Under the pieces are notes generated by a model that did no database searches, was not told the origin of the DNA, and saw only the letters and a list, made by a program, of their open reading frames with translations. A stretch of DNA of 64,000 nucleotides from Paramecium tetraurelia (lineage: Eukaryota > Ciliophora > Oligohymenophorea > Peniculida > Parameciidae), in assembly GCF_000165425.1 (NCBI RefSeq), contig NW_001799178.1, forward strand, positions 62,001 to 126,000. The letters are read 5' to 3'. Made by a program: the position numbers and the translations under genes. Every line of letters begins with the position of its first letter. Positions within the stretch are counted from its first letter, which is position 1. This document shows, piece after piece, positions 12,599 through 25,006 of this stretch.

Positions 12599-13615
12599 AT
12601 GATGGAAATAGAGGATTGGGAAAAAAGATCAGAGAATACTCCACTTAAAGTTCATATGATTGGTATTACTTCTGTGAAAATTTTAAGCTGGTTGTTTGGC
12701 TGGGTTGATTGAACATATTTCGATGTTGCCTTTGGATAATGTGAAAGTATGTTGTAAATTTATAATGTATAGACTCATCTTTAAGTACTTCCAGATTCGA
12801 AGTTCTCAAAAACATTTGTATCATTGAAGTATAAACTTAATTGAATGTTAGAAAATAAGGAGTGAAAACATTTTTCAATGGATTTGGGGCAGTGACAGCA
12901 GGCTGTATGCCAGCTCATGCATTTTACTTCAGCAGTTATGAGGTATAAAAATTATAAATATTTGAGATCTTGAAAACACTTCTGGAAGTAAACGATGAAA
13001 ATATCCATGCCTATGCTTTTGCTTTTATTGGGGCAGTATCAACTTTATGGCATGATCTAATTATGGTACCTTTTGATGGTATGGTCATTATTATAATCCA
13101 GTTATAAAATAAAGATAGCAAATCTAGGAGTAATGCTTCAAAAGAACAGTGAAAACAGTTCTAAAATAGGAAGGAATGATTGCATTTTATCGAAGTTTTC
13201 CCATTACTTACGTACTATATCTAATAAGATTTAGTTAATGTCTGCACCTTACTAGGCTATATTTTTTGCTGCAAATGAAACTATTAAAACTTTAATGTTT
13301 AAGAAATCAGAACATAATTTTTTCAGTCATTTTTCATGTGCAGCTATGGCAGGATGTGCTGCTGTTTGTGTAATGAATCCATTGGATGTTGTCAAAACAA
13401 AATTACAGACTTAGAGCTGGCATTTAAACTCTTCCCAAGTCAAATACAGCACTTTCTTAGGATCTATAAAAACTATTTATAAGGAGGAGGGCTATCTCGG
13501 ATTTTATAAAGGATTATTACCAAGATTATGCATGTAAACTATGTCTGGAGCTACAGCATGGGCAAGTTATGAATTCATTAAAAGAAAATTACTTCCTCTT
13601 TCAGTTATAAATTGA
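12599..13615 (+). CDS. mitochondrial carrier, mitoferrin-like
   Basis: The 290-aa product has the three repeats of the SLC25 family with signatures PLDNVKTHLQ, PFDVIKQRQQ and PLDVVKTKLQ, each followed by the expected acidic/aromatic turn (GMIAFYRSFPITYLMSAPYQ). The closest layout I know is mitoferrin (MRS3/MRS4), the inner-membrane iron importer: the NGFGAVTAGCMPAHAFYFSSYE stretch is characteristic. Six introns of 23-26 nt interrupt it; removing all gives an exact reading frame. Convergent with the transporter gene 55 bp downstream. Confidence 0.88.
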
Positions 13616-13670
13616 TTCATTATTAATTGTACAATATATTTTTTAGTATTTGCAAATAAATATAGATATA

Positions 13671-14755
13671 TCAAAGCTGATCATTTTATTCATTCTCAGT
13701 TTTGTAGTTATAATTGTTGCTGTTGATTTGAATCACTTAATCCTAGACCTTTTAGTATTTATTTAGATAACATTGTGCAATTCTCATTCCCATAGAAACT
13801 GAACCCAAATACATCAATCCTATTTGCCATGTGAATTATGGAAACAAAGCAAGCCCAACGAATGGACAAATGCCAGTCATTCCCCATCCAAATCCAAACA
13901 AAGATGCCCCTATCAGAAGAATATTCGTAACTTTATTTGTAGGTGGATATAAAAATTCAGCTGCAAAGATAGGTTTCTTCAATAGTTTAAATCCAAAGTA
14001 ACATACTAAATTTGCCCCTAAAATTACAAATAGGAATTATGGATTCCATTATTCTACAGAAAGAAAACTCAAAATCGTTGTTCTTTTGATCATACCTGAA
14101 AATACCACTCCTATTCCCAATAATAATCCAGCAGGTATTCCCACAACTGTATCAATAAATTAATCTTTATTAAGATATGCACCCAACAATGTTCCAGATA
14201 ATAATACCAAACTTAATCCAATCATTATAATTGAAACATGATTATAATTGTATTTCTCCTAACCATCTTCTTTGTGTTCACTCATTGTTATATAACTACT
14301 TATCATTCCAAATAGTATAAACAAACTAAAAGCCACAAACGAACGAAGGGATATTCTTGCTAGACCACAGAATCCATGGCTTGTAGTACACCCATTGCAC
14401 AATTTAGATCCAATCCCTATCAATAGACCACTTATTCCTGCTAAAGTTGTAGACAAACTTGTAATTTGAGGTATTTCATTGAATGCCAACGATGAGCTTT
14501 CCATTATTCTCTCGTCTCTATAAATCACAGAATGTAATACCCATAAACTTAATACATCAATCCTGTTGCGAATACAATTGAACAAAGAACAGATAATTTC
14601 CAATAAAATTCACTCCAATTAAATGTAATTACACCGTAATATATTCCACTGATCCCAGTTATTCTTCCTTTTGTGATGTAATACATACTACATGCCACTC
14701 CAATCATTATACCACCAATGAAACCTAAGAATAAGTCACTAATATTTATTATCAT
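13671..14755 (-). CDS. YeeE/YedE-type (DUF395) sulfur-compound transporter
   Basis: 353 aa, about ten hydrophobic helices, two halves. First half: FLGFIGGIMIGVACSMYYITKGRITGISG and GLLIGIGSKLCNGCTTSHGFCG with the conserved Cys motif. Second half: LLGIGVVFSGMIKR and GFGWGMTGICPF. This is the YeeE/YedE fold, known in bacteria for uptake of thiosulfate and related sulfur compounds through a relay of Cys residues; both Cys sites are kept. One 23-nt intron. The start used (MIINISDLFLGF) is the first ATG after an in-frame region that is open further upstream. Known mostly from bacteria and some lower eukaryotes, so ancient transfer is possible (inference). Confidence 0.87.
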
Positions 14756-14772
14756 TAAAATATTATTAATAT

Positions 14773-15399
14773 TCAAACTAAATTACAAACACTTTCTAAT
14801 TAGCTTAATGTAGTAGTGAGCAATCGAAGTGCATTATTATAATTAGCAATAGTTTGATATGCTACGTTAAGACTTGATGATATCTTCAATATATTGACAT
14901 ATTGTACAGGAAATAGACTCAGAATAATTAGAATAATATAAAAGGAAATAGTATGCTACACAAGAATTATTATATTAAAACAAATACTGAATGAAGATTT
15001 CAAGGAATAACAAATACATAATTATTTAAAATAAAGTAATTAACATGTGATTGAGATTAATATCCATTCACAAATTTGTAATAATAATTAAAATAAAAAT
15101 CAGATTTGAGATATAAAGAATTCCTTTATAATTGTAGTATATAGAACATTTAAATTTATAATCAAAAGAGCAATTAAAATAAAGAGATTATTATTCAGAA
15201 ATAATTCTATATGATTTGTATAATAATTACGATTTAAAAACCAATTAATGATCGGCCATTCTAGTGACACATTAATCACAGTGTTCAAAGGATTAGTAAA
15301 GATGATAGTACAAATGTATTAGCCAATTCCCTCAATATTAAAATCATTTTCTCTAGTTTTAATATATGAAATTTAATAAATATTTTAATTAAATGACAT
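14773..15399 (-). CDS. small membrane protein, exon structure unresolved
   Basis: From an ATG (complement of 15397-15399) the strand reads MSFNQNIYQISYIKTREND, then IGQYICTIIFTNPLNTVINV and a membrane helix (NNLFILIALLIINLNVLY) to an in-frame TGA at 15100-15102. The same frame reopens beyond it, giving another helix (ISFYIILIILSLFPVQYVNIL) and a helical end (SSLNVAYQTIANYNNALRLL) to TGA at 14773-14775. No short intron removes the middle TGA, so this is either one gene with an exon I cannot place, two small genes, or partly chance. It would end 17 bp before the transporter start. Confidence 0.35.
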
Positions 15400-16543
15400 C
15401 AATCTCGAGTGCCAATGGATACATACTTATAGTCTTATAAATGTTAGTTAATACTGCTTCATCAATTGTCTTTAAGTTGTAATCAAAAATAAAAATCGAT
15501 AACCAGGAATTCAATCATCCATTTACATAAACATTTACAATGTTTTTCGGTGAATCAATTTGTTATATTATATTTTTGTTATACAAATCTTTTAATTATT
15601 CAAAATATTTATACGAACTGGAACTTGCAAATAAATTGAAATAAGAAACAAAAATAAATTATTTGGTAGTAATAATTCCAACTTTATGTGATTTAATAGC
15701 AAGTTGTTTAGCATTTTTTGCATTATCATTGATGCCTACATCGGTTTATTAGATGTTAAGAGGAGCAACAGTTGTTATAACAGCAATATTTTAAGTGATA
15801 TTTTTAAAGAAAGTGCCAACAAAGCGTTAAATCTTGGGAATGTCTTTAGTCGTATTAGGTAATTTAATAGTGGGAATAACAATATATTTGAAGTCAACAT
15901 AGTCAGATTACCTAATAGGAGTGTTATTTTTATGTCTATCCTTTTTTATGTTTTCATTCTAAGTAATTCTAGAGGAGAAATACTTTAGAAAATATTATTT
16001 GAATCCTTTTGAATTAGTTGGTCTAGAAGGGTTATGGGGATTGGTATTTACAACAATCTTACTGTCTATTTTAGAATTCATTCCATGTCCTTCTTAAATG
16101 TAGAGTGGATGTCCATAGAATGCTGATGGAAAATATTATTTAGAACAAACGATTTAATTTTTTTAAGTAGTTTTTTCATTTCATGATAAAAACTATCAAC
16201 CCTAACTGTTCCTGCTTATAATTGCTGAGGCAACATCAATTCTCCTTCTGAATTCAATCTGCATGGCTGTAGTGAAATATTTAAGTGCCTTGACTAAAAG
16301 TGTGGTGCAAGTAACAACCATCGCATTAGTTTGGATAACTTGTTTGATAATTGGATGGGAAAAGTTCTATTGGGGTTAATTGATTGGATTCATTATACTA
16401 GTGTTTGGATCTTTGATTTACAATAATATAATAAAATTGCCAATAAAAGTATATTTTAAACAATTAACATTTAGTGTTTGGAATAATAGTAGAAAGTAGA
16501 ATCCTAATAGTCGAAGAGTGAAACTGAAGAGTTATTAAATTGA
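15393..16543 (+). CDS. SLC35F6-like drug/metabolite-type transporter
   Basis: 374 aa with about ten membrane helices, starting MTSISSANGYILIVLQMLVN. FTQTFTMFFGESICYIIFLL, CLAFFALSLMPTSVYQMLRG and GMSLVVLGNLIVG are typical of the SLC35F6 (C2orf18) branch of the nucleotide-sugar/DMT transporter superfamily; ligand unknown. A single 26-nt intron near the 3' end gives the C-terminus IKCLEQQQKVESQQSKSE...LLN; without it the frame would run on antisense to the next gene. The start codon overlaps the putative start of the opposite-strand gene by 7 bp. Confidence 0.87.
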
Positions 16544-16594
16544 ATTTTAATCATAAGAATAATATTCATCCATATAAATATATTAAAATTAATT

Positions 16595-18602
16595 TCATTT
16601 TTGTAGTTTGTTTCTCCACCATCTTCCTTAAACTTCCTATCCATTTGCTTTGAAGTATCTTCCAAAACCGCTAATTAAGTCCTAAAGGAAGGTGCCTTCA
16701 AATTTCTCACCATTTGACAAATAAAGAGTTCCCTATCCCTCTTTATTGTCATCGTTGAATTGCCCAACATATTTGGTCCAATATCTAAGATTTGTTCAAA
16801 ATAATACTCTCCAACTTAATCAAAATCCCCATAATCAAATTGACCAAACAACATTTATGGTTCTTCATTATACAAAGTGCCTTTACCTTAAAACTTATCA
16901 TTAAACCACTCTCCCTCATATGCAGGTTTGCCAGATGCATAAAAGAGTGTTCCTTTGATTACAATAAAATTGTTACCAATCCCATGCATCTTGTTATCAT
17001 GCCATTGACCCTCATAAACTCCTCCGTTGTCTTGAAACAAAAATATACCATAACCCTATCTCACTCCATTCTATTTCTCACCTTCATATTTAGACCCATT
17101 GGGATAGAGTTCTATGACCTTTTCATACCTTTGGATATTAGATGAATTGATCAGTCGCATATTGTAATTGACCTTTTGTGATTAATCTGATAGATTATAA
17201 TTGGATTTGGATTTTTACATTTCTAAAAAGAGTTCGTATTATTAGGATGTTTCAAAAGAGGTAACTGGCATTAGTAACTATTACTGATCAGGTCCTTGAG
17301 TAATATCTGAAAAGTGTTCAATACCAATTTGATTACCAATATTATTATCTATTCGTGATGGTTCAGCTATTTATTCAGACAAGGGTAACTAATAAGATAC
17401 CAGAGTTGATTACTATTTTAATATGATCACTTAAATCTGGTCTCAACTCTTTTACTTCACTGCCATCAATGTAAATAGATTAATTACTATATTGAGACTG
17501 TCTTAATTCTTAAGATTTCTAAATCTAACTATTCCTTATGGATGGTTGAATTTTCGAATTAGCTCTCTCTTAAGATTGACTGACCATCTACACACTCTAT
17601 AATTGAATTGGAATGGTGTCCATTACTTATTCATAGGCTTACACTTAAACAATTGGAGCCTTTTGAATAACTTATTCTTCCTCATAAAATTAAGGTGATT
17701 GAGATGCTTGCAATTCATACTTCAATTGAATGAAATCTGGTCTCTGATCCTCATTCAATAATAACATTCTTTTTAATAAGAAAACATATTAGGATGAAAA
17801 TGAAGTCTCCATCTATTGCAACCTACGCTAAACTTGTTAAACTATGACTCTTAATTTATGGATATCATAACAATCATTACAGTTATTGAGAGTTGAGAGG
17901 TAAAGCATTGTCATTCCTAATGAATACACATCACTTTTATAAGGGTTATGTTAAGGTTGCACTTCATCATTCAAAGACTGCATCAACTAGGGACTCAAAT
18001 AACACTAGTTGATTTATTTCAAGTCTTCTTACACCACCAATTGATAAGAACTCAACATTCCACTCACAGTAGGATCTGTCAATTTCACCAATTGTTATTA
18101 TTCCGAATAGGAAATAGTCTCTGGCCGTATCCCTTAATGAGTTATATTGTAAGATTGCAAAACGAATAATGCCTCAATGCATCCTCTTAAAATCTGCATT
18201 AGATCTCTTTCCTTGAACTATTATTTATTAACTAATCTTTTCTCTGTGACTTCCTTTAGGGATTATGGAATATATTCTAGCAAAATGTAAATTTAAAATA
18301 ATTGACCACAGAATTCACTTTCCTTATGAAAATATAGCTCTACATATGCAAACTTTAAATATACTAGTAACATTGATTAGGTTTTCGTATGTATTACTTT
18401 CCATCCTCTCCAACATTACTTTCAATTTCTTGAATTAATACTCATCTGTTGAATTCATTTCCTTCTAAAATGCTTCTTGTTTTGTCTGTTTCTATCTAAC
18501 TATCCTACCGTTCCCATATCTTGGGTCATCGTTTATATTACGAACCACCACGTAGTTCATGTGCAAGGACTTAATGCTTGCGTTGCTATCTGTATTGCCC
18601 AT
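16595..18602 (-). CDS. pseudokinase fused to MORN repeats
   Basis: 641 aa starting MGNTDSNASIKSLHMNYVVV. Residues about 100-300 resemble a protein kinase: YILLEYIPQSLKEV, a catalytic-loop position reading ITHQGIRPETI instead of HRDxKxxN, LTDPTVSG where DFG belongs, and SDVYSLGMTMLYL. The usual Lys and catalytic Asp are missing, so it is predicted inactive. After a Gln-rich linker come MORN repeats (YEGEKQNGVRQGYGIF, YEGQWHDNKMHGIGNN, YEGEWFNDKFQGKGTL, YVGQFNDDNKEGQGTL), which bind membranes or scaffold proteins. Introns of 25, 34 and 23 nt restore frame. Convergent with the SLC35F6-like gene (51 bp apart). Confidence 0.83.
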
Positions 18603-18639
18603 TATAAAACTAATTATTTATCTTATATAATTTAATAAA

Positions 18640-19622
18640 TCAATGTGTAAATGATGAATAATCCCACTTGTTCTTGTCTATCTTTATTGTTATGCATCCC
18701 TTTGATTCCAATGTACTGTTCATGCAACAAGACCAACCCTCACTTCCATCAGGCATCTTCTACCACACACCATTGTGGCAATACTTATAGTCCAAATCAT
18801 GTTTCAATGTCCTTGCCATATCTGGCTTAAATGTATAGTTTTTATCCTCTATTCAGAATTAAACTCTTACTTGAATTTGTTCTTGATTTTTACTTAGTTT
18901 TGCCTCATATGCCAATCTGAAGACTGCTCCATCGATTGCCTATTGAGATGCAGCAGGATTTGCCATTTGATACTCCTATCTTATCTTACTTCTAATATCT
19001 TTCTCATTCACTTTCTGAGATCTAAGATCTAATTACAATTTAGATTAATGTTCTATGGGCTTTAAATAGTTTTTTATAATCTCCTCCTCTTTGGACTTAG
19101 TATTCTTAAGTGCATCCTTCGTTTAATTCATTAAATATTTTTAAAACTCCAGATTATTAGTTTCTGTACTCACATTCCATTTACCTGAGCCCTTCTTAGC
19201 TAATATATAATTGTCTCTAGTTTCTATTCCCTCGTATATTTTATTAGCTTTCTCTTTAGGAATTGGATGATCAAATAATCCTAATCGAATTTTAACCAAC
19301 TTTCTCTCATGGGTTTCCTCTGACAATGGATTTTTTGGAACTGAAACACTGCTATTCCATTCCTTCTTTCTCAAACCTAAAATATCCTATCATATTAGAT
19401 GCAAATTGAAATTACTGGGTCAACAAAAGTTTAAACAGTTTCTTTTATTTGCAATGCTCTTTAAGGGATATCCTCTTTGCTAAAAAATTATTCATCTTTA
19501 TCATAGTTCATTTTATTGTTCTTGATACTACCAATCTTATGTATTCTTTATTCGGTCTATAATATTTCTTATTCTCCATCGCTCTGTTTTTATCTTCTTT
19601 CATATGCTTCTTTTATAAACAT
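18640..19622 (-). CDS. unknown 309-aa protein with C-terminal Cys motif
   Basis: Starts MFIKEAYERRQKQSDGEQEI; introns of 29 nt and 24 nt. The middle is helical and charged (ALKNTKSKEEEIIKNYLKPI). The C-terminus KYCHNGVWQKMPDGSEGW-SCC-MNSTLESKGC carries spaced Cys/His residues that look like a small zinc-binding or beta fold. I do not recognise the family. It ends 37 bp before the start of the pseudokinase-MORN gene on the same strand. Confidence 0.75.
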
Positions 19623-20061
19623 TTTTTATTTTATGTTATATATTAAATAAATATTTCATTTACTCATTTGACAACCAGTCAATAATAAATACACTTATAA
19701 AACTCCTGTTTCTATCAAACATAAACAAAGTACTGTTCTATTTTCATGAATTTAATATATCCTAAATTGGAAATATTGGTAATACATGAAAATATGATAG
19801 AATTAAGGTTTGGAATTATTTCAACTTATAGTAACTGCTAATGAAAAGTATTTTTTGAAAGGCATCTAAATGACATTCTTCATCCTAAAGAGCATTCTCA
19901 TTTAATTATATAAATTAAAATTTCTTTATTTGTTTTCCATCACAATTCATATTTTAGTCCTATATCATCTGATATTCCTCTAAAAAACATAGAGTGGCAT
20001 TATCAGTTACAATTGATAAATGAAAAAAATTAAAAAATATATTATTCATTTATCAATATCA
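19623..20061. other. intergenic region between divergent genes
   Basis: About 440 bp, AT-rich, no convincing frame or RNA gene. Likely shared promoter space. Confidence 0.5.
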
Positions 20062-21924
20062 ATGATTTCTAAAAATGAGGAGAGTTTTACAGACAATGTA
20101 CAATCTGAAAAGAAATACTATGAAAGTGACGAGGATATTCAACCATTAAAGGTATTTCACTTAAATTATCAAAAGGTGGGAGATATCATTTAGAATCGAT
20201 TTTTAATAAGTCAAAAAATTGGGGAGGGTTCATTTGGCAGTGTCTTTAAAGTGCTTGATAGAAAGAATAATAATGCTGTATGGGCAATGAAAGTTGAAGC
20301 TGATGATGATGAAAACAGTTTGCTAGAAAGAGAAATAAAAGTTCTAATTGAATTAAGGTAAAAGTAAATGTTCAATTTTAGAAAGTAGTAAGGTTTCCCA
20401 CAAATTAAATTTTATGGATAAGAAAGAGGATATACTTATTGTATTATGACAATGTTAGGAAAAAACTTAGAATAAATTTTTAGAAAATTAGGAGGAGTGC
20501 TGAATATAGCCTCTGTATTAAGACTAGCCATTTAAGTATGCAAACTAAAATGATATTAGTTCAACAGATGATAGATAGAATTTCAGTTATGCATGAAAAT
20601 AGATTTCTCCATCGTGATATTAAACCTGATAATTTTGTTCTTGATTTAGGACCCAATGCAAAGACTTTATATCTAATTGATTTTGGGTTGTCGAAACATT
20701 ATATAGTATTATACATGTTATTCATAATTAGAATAGTAAAGGAGAACACATAGCATATGTAAAGAAGGCAGGACTAATAGGAACTGCTAGGTATGCGTCT
20801 TTAAGTGCCCATGAAGAAATGGAATAAGGAAGGAAAGATGATCTGGAAAGTATAGGCTACGTGTTGATTTATCTTGCGACAGGAAATCTCCCTTGGATGA
20901 ACCTGTAAATAGATTCAAAAAATGCTAAATATGCCAGAATATATTAGATCAAAAAAGAAATCAAGACTGAAGATCTTTGTTAGAATCTACCTAAAGTAAA
21001 ATTGTAACTAAATATAGTGTTTCTATTTCTTTATGAAAGATGTGAAATCTCTAGAATTCCAGGAATCCCCCAATTATAATAAGTTAAAGTCATATTTTGA
21101 GAGAGAGATTGAAAACCTTAACTAATTAAATATCAATGGTTCCTCATTTACATATGATTGGGAAAGACTACCAGAATACAGCAAACAAAAGAAGCATATG
21201 ACAATTCATGTTATGCAAGTAAATTCTTATTAATCTAGAATCAAGAAAAAAGGTAATAAGTAGAAATTGCATTCAACCCACATAAATTAAACCAGGTCTC
21301 TAAATAAAATTAATTTATTAATTAGTAAACAAAGGATTCCTAATAAAAGTCAACATAAAATTAATAACTTACCTTTGAATAGATCATGAATGAAAAGAGA
21401 AAGGGAACCAAAAAGACTGTTTATAGTCCTACAGGTAAAAGTAAGAAATAACCACTCATGATTAACATTGTAGAAAATAATGAATCCAATAAATAAAATT
21501 TATTATCTCCAATTAGCCCTGATGATAGTCGAATTTTCAGGGCGCAGAATCATTCTTCCACATTACTTCAAAATCCTCAACTCAACTCATCATACTAATT
21601 AGAATCATTTATTTTGCCTTCTGTAGCAACTTCAAGAATAAATAATTATTTTGAGAGCGAAGGAGTGGTTAGTGAAGGTGGAGGACTGCCTATATGGGAT
21701 TTGGGCGATGGATCAAAACCTGAATTCTAGAAAGTGACACGAATTTTGGAAGGAATCAAGAAACCTAGTATAATTATATTGAGAAAAGAAAGGAAAGCAC
21801 ATACTTGTATATTATATTGGCTATTTATTTAGAAATAGATACTGTTAAACTAATGTAGGAATTGTTTGTTCCACCAATCAAATTGATTGGAGACTAAGAA
21901 TCAAATGTTGAAGGTTTAGAATGA
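20062..21924 (+). CDS. casein-kinase-1-like protein kinase
   Basis: Starts [18 protein letters not shown]. Kinase features in order: [16 protein letters not shown] (Gly loop), WAMKVEA (Lys), [12 protein letters not shown] (catalytic loop), [10 protein letters not shown] (DFG), [13 protein letters not shown] and [20 protein letters not shown]. The SIN/APE-type region and the DDLES motif are those of casein kinase 1, a constitutively active Ser/Thr kinase. All catalytic residues are present. A long Gln/Asn/Lys-rich tail follows, ending ...[20 protein letters not shown]. At least six introns of 20-32 nt; the last two near the 3' end are my choice among alternatives, so the C-terminus is less certain. 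Convergent with the polymerase gene 72 bp away. Confidence 0.85.
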
Positions 21925-21996
21925 ATAAAGAGATTTATTAAAAATTGTTAACTACTTAACCAAATTATGGTAAATTATTAACTTCAACAATTAAAG

Positions 21997-23981
21997 TCAA
22001 GTTTTGTTATATACAGTAGTACTAAAGAGAGGTCTTAGTTTATTCAACTCTTTTTAAAATAAATTTCGTTCCTCCTTCTTTCCCTTCTTTTTTTTATTAT
22101 ATTTTAGTTTCTCATAGAAGAAGGTTACTTCATTTTCTGTCGCCTAATACAAAGCCTTTAAATCTTATAATATTGTCAAAACAAATGATGTGGCTGAACT
22201 GATAATTTCATTGGTTATTGGTGACACAATCGTAATCTCTGATTAATCATCATATTCATTTAAACCATAGAATGGACTAGAGATATTTATTAATAATAAT
22301 TACTTTTCATTGAATCCTTTATAACTGATTCCTGTTCTTTTCGGATCAAATTCAGTCCCATAAAATTTCAAAAAATTATACGTTGTGTAACCTATAGAGG
22401 AAGCCTGGTTCGAGTGATAAAAACATTCCAAAAAGGCTAAAACCATTTGAATGATACAAAAAGAGGACATCCCACCTTTGAATTAATCATTTAGTCCTCT
22501 TTTCTTCAGTAAACTTTTGAACAATAATACAATTGATCTCAATTCACTATAAAAAGACAACCATTATAAAGTTAACTCAGTAGAAATTAAACCCAAATGC
22601 TGATTTTACTTAGGACCTGAATATTGAAAGAAACTAATATCCACACTGAAGATCTATCTAGTAATATTTTCATCCGGACTTTATTGATAATAGATTAATA
22701 CTTTAAAATGAGATCGATGTAAGGTAACCCTATTGGCAAGGTGGACTACACGAAGGAGATAGTTGGATCTACTTGCAATTTAATCAATGGCATAGTTGAG
22801 GAAGTGATCGCACTAAAAATGATATCAATTTAAATTACACAATGCTGTTAACCCATCTCATTCTTTACAGGAATTCAGTTAGCTTCTGAATAGGCACATA
22901 TAACTAACAAGTTGAGCACATTTCAAACCCAGTTATTCCTATATCAATGTCACTTTCTGGAAGGGCTAAACCAGTAGCACATGAACCGAAAAGGCAAACT
23001 TAAGAATTAAAGTCTAGCTATGATATGTGATGAATGAAACCTCTAAACAGATAATTGATAACGAATTGCAATCTGTCATAAATCAGTCTCCGTAACTTTA
23101 GAATTTATTGATTCTAGCCTTAAATTATATCATTAAATTCTCTCATGTCCATATCAAGCTTTTTGATCATTAAGGCTCTTGCTTAATTCATAATATGCTA
23201 ATCAATTTGATCTTCCTTTACTGTTTACTTAAAAGGAGAATTTTAAACTTCCAGATTGTGGTTCACATTAGTATTTCTTTTAAATAATTTGTTACTCTCT
23301 TATGGAATCTTGAGATTCAAATCCATTATTTATACGAACTTTAAAGGTTGCTTTGTATTATTAGATTAATCTAACTTAGAAAAAGAAGTCCGATCATCTT
23401 GTATGAAATTTTGTTATAATCGATTATCAATCTCTTAATTTTCTGATTTTACAGTCTTCACAGAATTTTCAATATATACCTCCGATTTAACGGTTTCAAT
23501 ATCTTAGAAGATGCCTTTCTAGTCTTTAAAAGGATCTATATCATTAGCATTAGATTTAACGGATTATTCCGTGATTGTTGGTAGAATAGGTTTCGAAGGA
23601 GATTTTTATTATTTGGACTAATTGTCTTAAGTAGTTGAAAATTTTTGGTTTGACTTCAATTTGTATTTTTTGGTTGTTGTAATCCAAACACAAGTTTCAT
23701 CTTGATCATTCTAAGCATTATAGTTAATGTCTATGATTTTTTTAGCATCAAGTAATTCATTGGCTTCTTAACCTAAATATCTATCTAATGTAGTATTTTA
23801 AGGTATTTAGGAATTTGCAGGAACTTGTACATTAATTGCATTCTCTTAAGATTGACTTAAATTATAATTTTTAATGTTACTTTGCAGATTGATCTAGATT
23901 TGGTTTATTCAAATGAAATCCATCTTAAGTCGTGTCTTGCTTATCTATTTACTAAAAACTAATAAAATTTTCTTAATTCAT
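21997..23981 (-). CDS. TRF4/PAPD5-like non-canonical poly(A) polymerase
   Basis: 643 aa starting MNQENFISFQQIDKQDTTQD. After a long Gln/Asn/Ser-rich region the nucleotidyltransferase core appears: VCLFGSCATGLALPESDIDIG, with the GS motif and two metal-binding Asp residues, then VDISFFQYSGPKQNQHLGL and the central domain HSNQASSIGYTTYNFLKFYG. This is the DNA polymerase beta-like fold of TRF4/5 proteins, which add short oligo(A) tails to RNAs in the nucleus for decay or maturation. Introns of 25 and 28 nt give an exact frame. A Lys-rich C-terminus follows. A region around 22.7 kb (after SNYLLR) could hide a further pair of exon ends. Confidence 0.85.
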
Positions 23982-25006
23982 ATTTTTATTTATATTTTCT
24001 TTCTTTTTTTACTATTTATATTTTTTCGATTTTTTATTTCCATAATATTCTACATCTTTTGAGCTTCAAAATTTAAATAAACTTGAGATAGTATTGCTTA
24101 TTATTTTTGAATGAATTTGCTAACATAAATTTCTATAATTAATGTTTACTCATAAGATATATAATAAATCTCTTATTTTTTGTTTTCTTCATAGGTTGGA
24201 AGCATTATTAATTGGTAATAACCTCATCATTTTTATTAAAATCAATTATGAACCTTATTATAACCTTTCAAATCTAATGTATTTATAGAGAACAACTAAG
24301 TTTCTTAAGTGATTCTTGTTCAAAATTCTCTTTTAATCATCATTTTATTAATAATGTTTCTTTAATTTATCTAATTATGCAAATAGTATCTAGAATTATA
24401 TATAAATGTTTTATGATGAAGAAAATGAAAGTACATTCGAACAATCATTTAAATACATTTAAATTATCTTCTAAATAACCTTTCAAATAGAATTATTATT
24501 CCACAATTCATCCTATCAATAATACAACATTTAATAATAGTTCATTATCAGTGAAATGATTAAATTATCTGTGCCTTAATGTAAACTGTAAATGATACCT
24601 ATAATATTTTAAAATTTATAATTTACTAATAATTTTTTAGAACTAAATTTATTATATAGCTATATTTGTTTATTAATGTACTAAGGAATCAATAAATTAA
24701 TTATCAGCATTACAACTATAGATACAGATATCTTAATATTTATAAACCGTCTTTTTTATTTATAAAGTACCACACTTATATTAATGATTTTAACTTTAGG
24801 GTTTATTTTTTATTTTCTACAATTAATAACATCGAATAGAGAAGAATCATTAATATAATATTGAAAATATTTATAATGAAAGTATATGTTGATTTGAGTA
24901 TTTTGAATTAATTATGTAATAACATTCTATTCGTGTCGAAATCCTAGGTGATTAATCAGAATACTAATTATTTGAATTTTCATCATTTTTATACTCTATA
25001 AATAAA
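23982..25006. other. AT-rich intergenic region with a possible gene relic
   Basis: About 1 kb. Apart from the open frame at 24406-24864 I see nothing in it. Confidence 0.5.
24406..24864 (+). pseudogene. possible fragment of a membrane-protein gene, 152 aa
   Basis: ATG to TGA, reading MFYDEENESTFEQSFKYIQI and ending with a membrane helix, TLILMILTLGFIFYFLQLIT then SNREESLIQY. Rich in Gln from TAA/TAG. The helix followed by a polar tail resembles an internal stretch of the giant TmcB-like protein at 6-11 kb (ISFYLTLITLCLAFSFYLLL). It may be a truncated paralogue, a small real gene, or chance; no introns are needed. Confidence 0.3.
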
